Source: Sepiola atlantica (lineage: Eukaryota; Mollusca; Cephalopoda; Sepiida; Sepiolidae). From it: 64,000 nucleotides of DNA. Positions 22,027 to 33,721 of this stretch are shown in pieces. The notes beneath the pieces were generated by a model. The model did no database searches, had not been told where the DNA came from, and saw nothing but the letters and a program-made list of their open reading frames with translations. Both the position numbers and the translations under genes were made by a program. Position 1 is the stretch's first letter, and each line of letters starts with the position of its first letter. The DNA lies in contig OY744531.1 of NCBI GenBank assembly GCA_963556195.1, forward strand, positions 50,239,700 to 50,303,699, given 5' to 3'.

Positions 22027-22850
22027 TGATAGACTTTCAAAATATATTTCTTGATATAAACTTAACAATTAATATATATACTAGCTAAACTATACGACCA
22101 GGGGTCGGATAGTTCTGATATTATATTACTACCCCATCCTCTAAAAGGAGAAGGTAATCCCTGGCAGGATAGTATCATGACCACAGAACATATACTAAAC
22201 TACCCCACTAACCCCCCCCCCCCAAAAAAAAAAATAAAAGGAGGAGATAATACCTCGGAGGATGGTATACCAACAGAACAGATACTACACTACTCTACCC
22301 CCAAAGGAGACGGTAATGTATGGAGGATGGTCTCATGACAACAGAACAGATACTACACTATCCCTTCCCCAAAAAGGAGGAGGTAATACCTGGGAGAATG
22401 GTATGCCAACAGAACAGATACTACACTACTTCCTGAGAGACTTTCCAAATATACTTCTTGATATAAAGGTAATAATTAATATATATACTGGTTAAATTAT
22501 GCGACCAGAGGTCACATTGTTTTGATAGTATATCACTAGCTCCTTCCTCTAAAAATAGAAGGTAATCCCTGGGAGTATGCTATCATGACCACAGAACAGA
22601 TACTACACTACCCTTCCTCCCCCAAAAAACAAAAAGCGGAGGTGATATCTGGAAGGATGGCATCATGATAAACGAATATACACTACATTTTCCCCAAAGG
22701 AGAAGGTAATGTCTGGGAGGATAGCATTATGACAACAGAACAGATACTACACTACCCTACCCCCCCCCCAAAAAAAAATAGGAGAAGATAATGCCTGGGA
22801 GAATAATATAATGCCAACAGAACATATACTACACTACCTACCTCCCTAAA
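22027..22850 (-). repeat. U2-motif minisatellite with ~409-bp higher-order repeat
   Basis: About eight units of 65-95 bp, each holding a segment like GGAGAAGGTAATGCCTGGGAG followed by ACAGAACAGATACTACACTA. On the minus strand the latter is the U2 snRNA stretch AGTGTAGTATCTGTTCTGT, and the former matches the U2-SINE middle. Units are grouped in a higher-order pair: ATACTTCTTGATATAAAGGT and GCGACCAGAGGTCAC at 22444-22520 repeat the segment at 22040-22115. It looks like an internally deleted SINE amplified in tandem. Confidence 0.8.
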
Positions 22851-22869
22851 TTGATCATCAAAATATAGT

Positions 22870-23980
22870 ATTTATTTTTAACTTAGTTCACCCCAAACAA
22901 GGCAAGTTGCCACTGTAGACGTAAGGGGCTACTGAGAATTAGGGTGAAAGTTTGGGGGATCATCCTAAATTGGGAGCTGTGCAGTGAGATGTTTGTTGCC
23001 AACATTAGTTTTAAATTTCTGCATGTCGGTACAGTCGAGGAAACAGAAAGCAGGGAAGGAGTTCCAAAGAGTGGCAGCTCGAGGAAAGAAGCTATTGAAG
23101 TAGAAGGCTCTCCGGCATCTGGGAACCTCCACAGTGAACAGATGGGATTTAGCTGATTGTTGGGTTGGTCGAGTGTATTTACGTCCAGAGGGTACCAGAG
23201 CAGCAAGTTAATCGGAGCACATTCCATTGAAGTACTTGTAAAACAAGCACAAGGATGCAACATTGCAGCGATGGGACAGGGGCTGGAGATTGGTGGATAG
23301 TGAGGGAACTATTAGATTAGATACTCTTTTTTGGGACCTAGTCTAAGAGGGAGAGACTAGTGGATGATGCACCAGCCCAGATGTGAAAACAATACTCCAT
23401 GCATGGGCGGATGGTGGCTTTGTAGAGATATAGGATACTGTCAGGTGTGAGGAGTTTTCTAGCACGAGGAGTTTGAACGTTAGACTTTCAGGTATAATGT
23501 TATTTGCCATGGCAATCGGTGGTTGAAGAGGTTTCTTGTAGTTGTTGAAGGAAAGGAGCTTTGACTGAACAGCATTAAATCTGACCATCCATTTATGACA
23601 CCATTTCACTACAGCCTGGAGGTCACTTTCCAAGGTATCAGCCACCGCCTCCGACATGTGCATATCTGCTTTATCCTCATAACAAGAGCAGAGCGTGGTG
23701 TTGTCATCAAATATACCCATCTCAGACACAATGTCATCAGGGAGGTTGTTTATGAAAATTAGGAAAATAAAGGTCCAAGGATCGATCCCTGGGGTACACC
23801 CGCATTTATGGCTTGTTGTTTGGATGAACAGCCATCATGATCAACCTGGATCTTTCTTTTGGATAGGAAGGATCTAATTATATTAAATATTCGTCCAGTA
23901 ATACCATATGAATTAATTTTTTTGAGAAGAGCTTTATGACAGACCTTCAAATTTTTAAAACTTTCAAGCAACTGTTATGT
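22870..23980 (-). pseudogene. LINE-B reverse transcriptase and 3' end
   Basis: On the minus strand from about 23970: VCHKALLKKINSYGITGRIFN, SKRKIQVDHDG, GVPQGSILGPLFS; then MGIFDDNTTLCS, where FDD replaces the usual YADD; then MVRFNAVQSKLLSF. After a frameshift comes RRAFYFNSFFPRAATLWNSF with KFKTNVGN. The 3' UTR runs to about 22870 (TGGCAACTTGCC). It is an APE-type LINE different from LINE-A. Frameshifts between the RT and the C-terminus show it is dead. Other 3' ends lie at 6460, 7670 and 42050. Confidence 0.85.
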
Positions 23981-24054
23981 CACAAAAGTGCAATGATCGA
24001 CATGAATTCTTACCGAACTCAAAGTGTCCTCGATGTCTTATATTGTATTATAGC

Positions 24055-24135
24055 ACAATTAATAGAAGTAATAATATAGTTCGGCTTCAGACAGACAGAT
24101 ACCAAATCTCTATTAGTAATAAGATATAACCTATG
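24055..24135 (+). repeat. Dispersed repeat shared with 61925-62005
   Basis: TAATAGAAGTAATA, TCGGCTTCAGACAG and ATCTCTATTAGTAATA occur in the same order at both sites. Confidence 0.6.
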
Positions 24136-24185
24136 TTGTCTGCTGCTATGCACACATTATATTTCCCAAATTTCCAAAGAATTTA

Positions 24186-24187
<2 letters not shown>

Positions 24188-24242
<55 letters not shown>
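24188..24242. repeat. (TA)n-(GA)n compound microsatellite
   Basis: (TA)n to about 24222, then (GA)n to 24241. Confidence 0.9.
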
Positions 24243-24539
24243 CAGATTGCATAAGCATGAAACATCGATGTCTGTAGGTAATAACGATTAATATTTATTT
24301 AAAAAATATTATTATAGGCCCCTTTGTAAGGATTGGTGCACTCTGAGAGAATTTAATAATGAGCAATAATACTACAGCTTAAATGTAAGATTCCAACTCC
24401 CGTGTTGTTGTTGTTACCTATGAGATAGATAGAGAGATAGATAGATAAAGAGAGAGAGGGGAGGTAGAGAGAATTAAAGAGAGAGAGATGTTTTAAAAGA
24501 AAGATGTTACACACACTTTTTAACTTTTCTCATTTGTTG

Positions 24540-24576
24540 TCCATGTTCCCGGGCAACGCCAAGTAGCCATGCTAGC
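24540..24576 (+). mobile_element. Helitron-like 3' terminus
   Basis: CCCGGGCAACGCC followed about 10 bp later by CTAG (24572-24575), the arrangement of a Helitron 3' end. The hairpin is imperfect and the 3' flanking base is C rather than T, so this end is degraded. Confidence 0.5.
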
Positions 24577-24579
24577 GAC

Positions 24580-24890
24580 TTCTATCATGCCCAAATCATC
24601 ACATGAAAGACAGTTCTATTCTTTACAAATTATTTCATAAACGTCTCTAATTCCACTATATCAGAATAATCACAAAAACACCAATTCTATAGCCTCCGCG
24701 AAATCAAATGAAAGCTGCTAATTCTGTGCCGTGCAAATAATCCTATCAAAGTCAATTCAATCATGTCCAAATAATCACATTAAACCAATTCTATTAAGTC
24801 CAAAATATTGGACAAAAGCTGATTCTATCATATGCAAATAATTCTATTAAAGCCAAATCTATCAACTCTAAATAATATGAGTGCTTTCAA
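24580..24890 (-). repeat. ~35-bp satellite family, array 2
   Basis: Reverse-orientation units such as CAATTCTATCATATGCAAATA, matching the arrays at 21700 and 28020. Confidence 0.75.
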
Positions 24891-25144
24891 TACTATGCGC
24901 TATGTTTGATGACAATTTATTGCCTGCCCACATGTGTAGTTATTTCAGGTTAAAAAATTGGATGCTGAAGTGTCATTTGCAACAATTTAACAGAGTTCTA
25001 TATCGCCAGAGTTCTGTAGGTGGTACTGTTGAATAGGTGATTTTACAGATAAACTTAACGGCTTTTACTATTTAATTTTGTATACCATAGGCTAGCTGTA
25101 TTTGTTTCATTTCACCTCTGTGAATCGAATTGAAGGCTTTAGAT

Positions 25145-25300
25145 CAGGTGTGGGCAAACTACGGCCAGCAGGCCGCATGTGGGTCACCAAAGAAATTCAT
25201 CAACCTACCAAATGTTAAGAAAAATTAAAACGTTCAAACTGAGTTACTTTGTGTTTCAATGGTGAAAACTGTGAAAAAATAGAGCGAACACGACTGAAGT
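25145..25300 (+). mobile_element. Possible hAT-type terminal sequence
   Basis: AGGTGTGGGCAAACTACGG followed by GGCCGCATGTGG resembles the conserved start of widespread non-autonomous hAT elements (CAGRGGTGGGCAAACTACGG-type). Only one end could be seen. Confidence 0.4.
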
Positions 25301-25364
25301 TATGGGTTTAGAAAAAGATTTATTAAAAATAAAGATTAAGATTTCCCCTGCAAAAAATATCACA

Positions 25365-25860
25365 CATGGAAGCGTTAATAAAATTCATAGCCCTTTCTGC
25401 AATCCAATCATATTTGTTACAAATAAACTTCAGTTTATGCCTGACTTGTCTGCCAAGCTTCAGTCATGAATGTCCAACAGACTTTGCTGATCATCTTATA
25501 AGTAGATCTTAAATGGGCTTCACATCCACATTATCTTAACACCCAAGATTATTATCTGTGCAGTCATATCAAAGATAATGTATATCAACACAATCCCAGA
25601 CTATTCCTGAACTGAAGCGGCCCATCACACCACAATCAAGGCAGTGTCAAGAGAGGAGTGTGTCAGAACTATTAAAAAAGTTCCACATGTACTTATTATT
25701 ATTGAATTATGATAAAACAGTCTGTTTGACATTCATGACTGTAACTTGGTGGATAAGTCAGGCATATACTGTAGTTTATTTGTACCAAATATTGTTGAAT
25801 TGCAGAAAGGGTTGTGAATTTTATTAACGATTCAATGGGTGATACTTTTTGGAAGTCATT
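25365..25860 (+). mobile_element. Non-autonomous Tc1/mariner derivative with long inverted repeats
   Basis: 25365-25500 (TTAATAAAATTCATAGCCC, TGCCTGACTTGTC, CAGTCATGAATGTCC) is inverted at 25720-25855 (GGACATTCATGACTG-type, AAGTCAGGCATA, GTGAATTTTATTAACG). The centre retains a diverged C-terminal transposase tail that matches the better preserved copy at 63215-63690. Terminal inverted repeats are about 130 bp. Confidence 0.75.
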
Positions 25861-26297
25861 GAAATGTTGCAGGTAGTCGACTCAATAGGTAGTGACGTCT
25901 CACTGTAGCAGTAGCAGTAGTAATCATCGTAAGGATATTGATCCTCTTCTTTTTCTCTTGTAGCTATAATAATAGAAGCCATTAAAAACAACAACTCCAT
26001 TATTTGCTATGGACTGCATATTATTTTCTTGTTGATTTATTTAGTTTTTTACAGCAATTGTAAAGAGGCGCCCCCAAAAAACGTCCGTTCACTTCAAAGT
26101 TCGACACCCAAGAGACATAATAATATATCTTCTTTGCCACGTAGACTTCCTGCCCTGATGCAACTTCCTGTACACATCATCTTAACCTCTAAATTAACCC
26201 AAAATGGAAACTTCTTTGTTCTTACTTAATCTAACCTTAAGTTGAAAATTCCGTTTTTAACACACCAACGACCAAATATATATTTTTAATAATAATT

Positions 26298-26630
26298 CAT
26301 CACTTATCAAGGCCAAAAGCCACTGTAGGATAAGGGTTAAATAAATGGATGGGTCATCAGTTGAATGATGAAGAATATTATGATAGGACCAAAAAACAAT
26401 GAATGGAATAAAGAAAATTTGATTACTTGTGAGGACGGTTTATGTTAAGTATTTGTTGATATTGGATTGTAAGACATCCATCTTGTAGTCTGCAGGGAAC
26501 CAGTCTCGTGGTAATGTGTTCCACAGACGGGAAGTCCTTGACAAGAAACTCTGTTCATGAAAATTCCGCCTAATGCTAGGCACACAGAGGAAGAAAGGAA
26601 AAGAATGATAGAATTGTCTTTCTTGTGGTT
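26298..26630 (-). mobile_element. LINE-A 3' end
   Basis: Starts with CACTTATCAAGGCC (the reverse complement of the LINE-A 3' tail), followed by UTR and coding remnants of the TLP..CFPAD and FHEQSFFPRTS motifs in reverse. Confidence 0.8.
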
Positions 26631-26810
26631 ACATATATACTATTTAAAAGTTATGGTGTTTTTGGAGTTTGTCTGTTCGTATGTGAATAGAAATATTTGA
26701 TTGCGTGACAAAAAAGGAATAGGCAGAATACACATTACTAAGGCAGTAGTTTTACAATGTAAATACCCGAGTTCGAATCCCCAGTAAGTGTAAAGTATTT
26801 TTAATGTGTT
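26631..26810 (+). other. Repeat with tRNA-like B box
   Basis: GAGTTCGAATCCCC near 26770 matches a tRNA B box (GTTCGAATCC); the expected A box is not clear. Part of a small unrecognised repeat starting near 26640 with Helitron-like TTTGTCTGTTCGTATGTG. Confidence 0.4.
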
Positions 26811-27159
26811 TTATAAATTAATGAAATTAGTATAACATAATAACATGAAACAAAATTATTTTAAAAAAACAACTAATTGATGTTTTTTTTGATACTCCGC
26901 AAAAAGCATTAACAAAGTGAATTATTTTTACTTAAAAACATCATTTGTAATGTCTTTTTTTGCTAATAAAACAATACATAAATACATTCATTGTAGTTAC
27001 TTACTCTCTCATGCAAATATTAAGTAGCATTTTATTCCACGGAATTTCACAAATATTTGTCTTCATACTAGCCATAACGCAGTAAAAGCTAGGTAAAGAG
27101 AACAATCGACATGCTCAGGTACTCTATCAACATCGCTCAAAAAGTGGGTATTAACTAGT

Positions 27160-27450
27160 TATGAATAAGGTTTCTTTTCTAGAACCTCCCATCTGTGGAA
27201 CAAGATACCACGAGTCTGCTTCCTAACAGACTACAGCATAGTCGTCTTCAAGTCTAATGTAAACAAATACTTGATGAGCCGTCCTCTTGGATAATGAATT
27301 CGTTTCAAGTAATCTTCTGCCCATCCCACCCATTTTTTCAGTCCTCTCATGGTGGTGATCATTGTCCAATTGACGATCTCTTTAATCCTTATCCTCTAGT
27401 CACCTCCATGCCTTGATAAGCTGTGACCCATAAGTAAAATATAATTTAAA
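27160..27450 (+). mobile_element. LINE-A 3' end
   Basis: Plus-strand copy: remnant coding for CLPTDYSIVVFKSNVNKYL and SRPL, followed by a 3' UTR ending in GCCTTGATAAGCTGTGACCC. Confidence 0.8.
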
Positions 27451-27459
27451 AAATTTGTA

Positions 27460-28015
27460 AGTTAGCTTTTAATAAATTTCATTTTTATATAATGACTGTG
27501 ACACGATAGAACTGGTTTATATTCGTCTATCTTATTTTTTCTTGCGTGTCTTTGAAGCATGTGGTTATACAACAGTTTCCCACTTTTTATGCAATCCTTT
27601 GCATTATTTTTATACTCTGCAAGATCTTTCAAGTTGCACCGGTTGAGCAGTAGAGGGCAGACAATGCAATGTTGCATCGTATGGTCATCGCCTCCAAATT
27701 TACAGATGGTGTGGTCAGTTTTGTAGGCCCATCTACTCATAGCAACTTTTGATCTCCCCATTCACGTTCTCACACTGTTGAGTGTTTTCTACTGGAGCTA
27801 GGGTGTCTCTGAAACGAGAGGGCTTCAGAAGAGGATATTCACATGTCAGTAGGAGGGGACCATTCTCTAGCCGTCTGGTCCACGGCTGTAGTCTGGTCTC
27901 TTCCTGAGATGTTATAAGAGATTCGACATGGCTGAGGAAGTTTCTCCTTGACTTCAGCCGTTGGACCGTTGGTTCACGTCCATGAAGTAGATGGCGTTCA
28001 TCACTGATAGCCTTT
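27460..28015 (-). pseudogene. C-terminal fragment of another LINE (zinc-knuckle type)
   Basis: The minus-strand 99-codon frame (27761-27462) reads SRWAYKTDHTICKFGGDDHT then MQHCIVCPLL. This resembles the CxC..TMxHxxxxCPL zinc knuckle found after the RT in several LINE clades. Upstream, a damaged frame reads ERHLLHGREPTVQRLKSR and TRRLENGPLLTCEYPLL. No other copy in the window was seen. Confidence 0.55.
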
Positions 28016-28019
28016 GTCT

Positions 28020-28258
28020 ATGTGAATTGATGATAAAACTGATGTTTATGTGATTAAGTGGATGTAGTACAATTGGTCTTTATGCAATTATTTAGGCATC
28101 ATACAATCAGCTTTAATGAAATGTTTTGGACAGGATAAAATTGATCTTTCTTTGTCTGTGTAAGCATAACCGAAATGGCTTTTATGCAATTAGAAATCAT
28201 GACAGAATTACGTTTCATGGAATTATTTGAACATGAGACAATTTGCCTGAATAGTGAA
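28020..28258 (+). repeat. ~35-bp satellite family, array 3
   Basis: Units with TGGCTTTTATGCAATTA and GGACAGGATAAAATTGAT, homologous to the array at 21700 but more diverged. Confidence 0.65.
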
Positions 28259-28298
28259 TTCCATATATTCTTCTTGTTGAGTGATGATATATATTAGC

Positions 28299-29922
28299 TC
28301 GATTCATAAATAATTTCCGTTTTATGGTCTTTATTCAATTTATGATATAAACCGAATTAACAAATTTTGATCAATTGTATATTCGCCATTGTTTTCAATG
28401 ACCTTTTCCCATTTACCAATTAACATTTTAATGCCATCCGAATAAAATGAAGACGGTTTTGATTTAAAAAAAGCTTTGGGTGTGCTTTTTAACCTGTTTG
28501 TCTTCAGTGTATTTTCTGCCGTGAAGTGCTTTCTGTATAGATCAAAAGAGGTGAAAATCATTCGAGGCGAGGTCAGGGAAATGTGGTGGATGGGATAGAA
28601 CAGACCAGTCAAGTTGCAAATTTTTTTCCTGCATCACTTTTGCAGTGTGTGGTATTGCATTGTCATGGAGGAGGACAACCTTTTTATTATTGACAAGTTC
28701 CGGGCGTTTTTTCTCAGATTTTTGTCCACACGCTGCAATTGCTCAAGTACACATTTGCATTTAATATTTGTTTCGGCCTAAAAACTCATGATGGATAATG
28801 CCACGAGTATTGATTTACTCCTCTCCAGGAGTTAGGCACAAGGCCAGTTTGTATCTTACTCCCACAAGTAAGATGTGACCCAAGGTCGGGTCGGGAAAGT
28901 GGGGTTTAAAAATTGCCTGGGCAGCCCCGTCGGCATTCCCCGGTAGAGGCGCCTCAGGCGGTAAGCAATAAACTTACTCCTCCCTAAAGAGGGGAGGCAA
29001 AGCCTGGGAAGGTGGACCTCCCAGAACTGCACAGGACAGACCCATTGACCGGCGTAATCAAGACCCGAAGGCCAAGACAACACCAGTATGGGATGCAGTA
29101 TCCATCAGAACAGATACTACACTTTGATCTTAGCCAAAAGGCCAAGAACAGTTCCACGAGTAGCCCACCGAACGCACAATAAAAATCTTTCTCCTATGGA
29201 TCTCAGGTTTAGGGTGGGTTGTGGAGATTTACCTTCATCAACCCACTGCCTTTTGCGTTGAATATTGTCATAGGAAACCCATTTGTCACCACCTGTTATG
29301 ATACGATCAAAAAGGGCTCATTTTGCTGTCTGGAAAGATGACTTGTTGCGCTGGAAAAGCGATCTGCCTTATTTTACTCACGTAAGGAATGAGGAACCCA
29401 GAAACCTAGTCTGCTAACCGTACCAATCTTTTATAAGTAGCGGCATATGATAAGCTGTGAAATATTGAGTTTTCTGCCAATTCACAAGTGCTTAGACAAG
29501 GATTATTCTTTACTAACATGTTTAAAAAATCTACATTGATATCTGATGGGAGCCAAGGCCTAGACTTATCTTTCAAGCTCAAATCTCCGGAACGAAACTT
29601 TGTAAACTAATTTCATACTTGTCGATCTGATAGGGTATGCTGACCATATATGCTGCATATTTTCCTCGCTGTGTCTGCAACACCCCTTTCTTGTTTAAAC
29701 TCCCACAACATCACATGTTGAATATGCAGCTTTAGTCCTTCCATATTAAGGGTTGTAAATGTATAATTTTCCTTTAATACAAGTGATAAAACAGCTCTGA
29801 AAAATAGAAAAAGACCTTTTATTAAAATTTAGACTAGTAAACCAAGATCTAAGGTGTTTTAAAATGGCCAAAAATCGCTTTTAAATTGTATCAACAAAAT
29901 CGGAATTTATTTATGAATCGAC
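28299..29922 (-). mobile_element. mariner (DD34D) copy, interrupted by a U2-SINE
   Basis: The ends are inverted repeats (CGATTCATAAATAATTTCC at 28300, its diverged complement ending at 29921). The minus strand encodes a mariner-type transposase in pieces: MEGLKLHIQHVMLWEFKQER (near 29740), then after the SINE NKKVVLLHDNAIPHTAKVMQ, then DWSVLSHPPHFPDLASNDFHLF. Counting from the D of HDN to the D of NDF leaves 34 residues, so DD34D. A last frame (28612-28340) ends with GIKMLIGKWEKVIENNGEYTI, a standard mariner C-terminus. Stops and frameshifts make it inactive. Without the SINE it is about 1.27 kb, a normal mariner size. Confidence 0.9.
28809..29153 (-). mobile_element. U2-headed SINE, long subfamily, near full length
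   Basis: Read on the minus strand it starts AACTGTTCTTGGCCTTTTGG, continues CTAAGATCAAAGTGTAGTAT and CTGTTCTGATGG. This is the U2 snRNA 5' domain (about nt 8-46) including GTAGTA, the branch-site-pairing stretch. A body of about 300 bp follows with ACTGGTGTTGTC, GTCTGTCCTGTGCAG, GGAGGTCCACC, TTTATTGCTTACCGCC, GAATGCCGACGGGGCTG and CCCGACCCGACCTTGG, ending in GGAGAGGAGTAAATCAAT. It is flanked by CCACGAGT on both sides (28801-28808; 29154-29161), a perfect 8-bp target-site duplication within the mariner. Confidence 0.9.
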
Positions 29923-29929
29923 CGAATAT

Positions 29930-30241
29930 AAACTTTTTATTTATATGAATAAATGCGAAAGATTTTGTCCTGTGTTTAACAGAAACTTATAGATGAAAAG
30001 TTTATTATTTAAAATTTTGGTCTCAAGTATTTCAAGTAGTGAACTGAAAACGTCATGAAAATTTACAGCTACGCTTCTGTTCTGTAAGATGTAAAAATTA
30101 AAAACTTATCTAATCGATAAAAGTCAACGTACGTATGTCCAGTATTCTAAAATGTAAATCAACAATAAAAGAAAAATATTCTGTTCCTTCGTTGAAATTT
30201 TTAAAAAATAGAACGCCATCTTAACTTAAAGTTATGTATGT

Positions 30242-30294
<53 letters not shown>

Positions 30295-30829
30295 AAGAGA
30301 AAACGTATGTATGTCCGGCATGTTTTACTGTATGAAAAAGAGGATGTAGGAGGAGAAAGGATGAACAAGAAGGTGAAAAGAACAAAGAGTTAAACAAAAG
30401 GATGGGGGTATGCAGAAGAGATGGGAAGAAACACTGCAAAACATGAGCTCAAATGTCAATCAACTATTAAAAACTCCCTTCCTTCGTTGAAATTTAAAAA
30501 AAATGAAAAGCTATCTTAATTTCAAGTCATGTTTGTTCGGAGAGGGGTAGTATTTTATTTAGCAAATGAATTAATATTTTATTTCTTTTTTATAAGTTGA
30601 AAATGTTTCGATCCTGCTATGATATGTCTAAAAATAAGTCCGAATTTTGCTGATTTTAAACAATACATCTTAAAAACAAAATATGTTATCTTCATTAGAA
30701 ATTTCATTTATTTTAAGAAATTAAAAAAAATATTTACGTGATTGGAAAGACAATAAAATAAAAATAACATAGCATTTGCTTGACTGACTTTTCGTTGAAG
30801 GAAAGAAAACTCGCCCCTCAAAAAAAAAA
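29930..30829. other. Unassigned DNA with (GA)n run
   Basis: A (GA)n microsatellite lies at 30246-30300. Segments near 30170-30225 and 30470-30530 (TTCCTTCGTTGAAATTT) are a diverged direct duplication. No genes. Confidence 0.5.
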
Positions 30830-31250
30830 CTGTTAGAAAATAAGGGAGATACAAAAAATTTAATAGACAAAAACATTGCACTATATTAAATTATGCAATA
30901 CAATTTTAATCGAACTGGTGCACACGCGCATGAGCGTCAATAATATGCATGTGCAGAGTAAACTCCTAAACGAACCAACTGATCATCATAAATTATGGGA
31001 TACATATTCTAGGCAAAATGGTGAGTAACGTGGCATATTTTTTTGTAAACTTTACTATTTAGGTAGTGTGTCCCCCCCCCCCCAAAAAAAACTAAAATAA
31101 GCGAGATACGATTTACTATCAAATAAATGACGTTGAGTTAAGTAAGCTGTCAACATTAAATTAAGTTTCGTCACTTCCGGGATGGATAGATTTCACATAT
31201 ATCTCTTATATATCTCTAAGTATGAAAATCTGTGGCTCAAAATGATATGG
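30830..31250 (+). mobile_element. Helitron-like repeat, copy of 43680-44125
   Basis: Colinear with 43680-44125 across about 400 bp (TCAATAATATGCATGTG, ACTCCTAAACG, ATCATCATAAATTATGG, CATATTTTTTTGTAAACTTT, TCTCTAAGTATGAAAA). No coding capacity and no CTAG end seen in this copy. Confidence 0.65.
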
Positions 31251-31269
31251 GATTGGTATAATTTTAGTA

Positions 31270-31287
31270 TATGTATGTATATATATA

Positions 31288-31320
<33 letters not shown>

Positions 31321-31400
31321 CTCGAATACCCGTCTTAGAATAGGTATAAGCAATATGTCTAATGAAGATCGTGAATGTCGAAAGCGCCTGAGATAGACCA
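31270..31400 (+). repeat. (TA)n followed by a weak hammerhead-like core
   Basis: After (TA)n the sequence reads GTCTAATGAAGATC, then GTCGAAAGCGCC. The core has G5 changed to A (CTAATGA), so if it was once a hammerhead it is now dead. Confidence 0.35.
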
Positions 31401-31539
31401 TACAATAACCTTGTATACTTAAAGTACCCCTGATACTCGGAAAATAGTCGAGAGAATAATTAAAGTAAAATTCTGCAGTTTTTCATTAAACTTGCCTGGA
31501 TAATTACGATGCTAAAATATACATACAAACATACATACA

Positions 31540-31595
<56 letters not shown>

Positions 31596-31694
31596 GTCAG
31601 CGTTCTACTTTAGAAGACATCGTAAAGTGAAATACAATTTTGTTTATAAAACCGAATCGATGCCAAGAAATCAAATATTTCGATCAACACAGAT

Positions 31695-31753
<59 letters not shown>

Positions 31754-31834
31754 CATTGTATTTTTAATAAATATTTGATATCCATAAGCATATGTTTCAT
31801 GTTTACTGACAATCATCTGTGTTGCTATATATAA

Positions 31835-31905
31835 CTCTTCCGCCAGGTTTGAACCCTGAACTTCAGTCATTGTTGACTTTTATTCAACATTCTAATCAAT
31901 GCGGC
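31835..31905 (-). other. tRNA-like sequence (possible SINE head)
   Basis: On the minus strand GGGTTCAAACC (B-box-like) follows GCCGCATTGATTAGAATG by about 40 nt. The cloverleaf is not convincing, so this is probably a degraded tRNA-derived SINE. Confidence 0.35.
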
Positions 31906-32070
31906 CCTTGTTACAGCTATATCAAAGAGGAAAGAAATAAACCTATTTATCTTTTACGAAAGTAATCAGCTTCAGAGAGTATTCTATTGCTCAAGAGAAG
32001 AGAACTTCACATTGTTGCCGAGATAGAAGATTTCCATAGTTTATCAGAGTGCTCACTCCTTAAGGGGACA

Positions 32071-32108
<38 letters not shown>

Positions 32109-32828
32109 CAACTAGTTTTCAATAAATCATTTCCAATATTGATTGCATTTTGGCATTAAATAACACCAAAAGTAAGGATAGACCATAAAATAAATCTGTT
32201 CCTGTATTCTAGTTGCTATTATTAAAGATTTGAACATGCTAGAATTTCATTTCATGTAAATACATTTGTAAATGATTTTTTTTTCGAAGAATGTTACAAA
32301 ATGGCCTTGTTTAATATCCTTTTTCGAATTAATAAGAGCTTTTTTCCTTTAAGCTTTTCTTATATGTAAAAAATCTATACATTTTTTGCACAGAAAAAAT
32401 AAACAAACAAGAAAAGCAGCAAGACATTCCTCACATTTTTTTGCCTGAGTTTAAAAGTAAACATTACAAAATCCATTCTGTTTACGAGTGCGAAACCCTA
32501 TTTTGTAAGAGCGCAATGATTTACGTTGTTAGTCGATTTCTTTCAAGACGGTCAGGTGAGGAGACCCACCTCAGCAGGATTCCGATGAAATTTCTACCCA
32601 CTAACAGGAAACACAGCAAAAAAAGCAGTCCATTAATGGTTGAACATACACTGATGTAATTCAATAGGATGCGAAAAGAATTAGAACTCTTTTTAATACC
32701 TACATCTATATTAAACCGAGTATATCGTTATGGGTAATCAAATCAACAGGTAAGATTAGAAAAAAAAATTACATTGAAGATGAAGGAAAAGAAAAAAAGT
32801 ATATCAAATTAACTGATATCGGAATTAG

Positions 32829-32829
<1 letters not shown>
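31906..32829. other. Unassigned DNA
   Basis: Includes a (CATA)n run at 32074-32105. A 72-codon plus frame at 32441-32659 has no recognisable motif. Confidence 0.4.
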
Positions 32830-33232
<403 letters not shown>

Positions 33233-33329
33233 TAGAATAATACGCGTCGTAGGACGGGTAAAATGAATTCCTTAAACAGAACAATTTTGCACCACTAGTA
33301 TGTCCCTTTACGAAGATGAAAATAAAAAT

Positions 33330-33470
33330 ATAATACTACTAGAATCCTTATTCCAATTTTAATCAAAATCCATTAAATGATTTTGATTCTAGAAAATATC
33401 TCAAATTTTAAAAGTCTTAAAAAGAAATTCAAATTCAAGGAATCTTGCTTAATTGGTGTCTAATGACTAT
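33330..33470 (-). mobile_element. Helitron-family-1 fragment
   Basis: Reverse complement of the distal block at 3850-4035 (AAGCAAGATTCC, GATTTTGATTCTAGAAAAT). Confidence 0.6.
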
Positions 33471-33495
33471 GCTTTTGAAAATGATTCGTGGAAAA

Positions 33496-33534
33496 CCCTC
33501 TAGAGCTCTTTCGACTATCATCTCGTCAGGAGAA
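33496..33534 (-). ncRNA. Hammerhead-ribozyme motif, family D, left arm
   Basis: Minus strand: stem I TTCTC/GAGGG (two G-U pairs), core CTGACGA, stem II GAT/GTC with loop GATA, GAAA, stem III AG/CT with loop AGCT, then A as the cleavage-site nucleotide. Helix III of 2 bp matches the minimal type I form described in PLEs and retrozymes. Confidence 0.6.
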
Positions 33535-33721
33535 ATCGATAGTATAATCAATCAAATATATTAACGAAAATGAAGAGCAGGGGGGGGGGGGATTGAAGTG
33601 CCAGCGAATACTAAAACGCGATTAAAATGAATTTAACTTAATAGTCGTTTAAAACGGCACAGCGTGGGATAAAAATAAATAATAATAAAAAATGGGTGAT
33701 GGGATCAATTATACTATAGGT

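Noticed and set aside
31345..31395. A working hammerhead next to (TA)n
   Set aside because: The core reads CTAATGA and a proper stem III/cleavage site is lacking.
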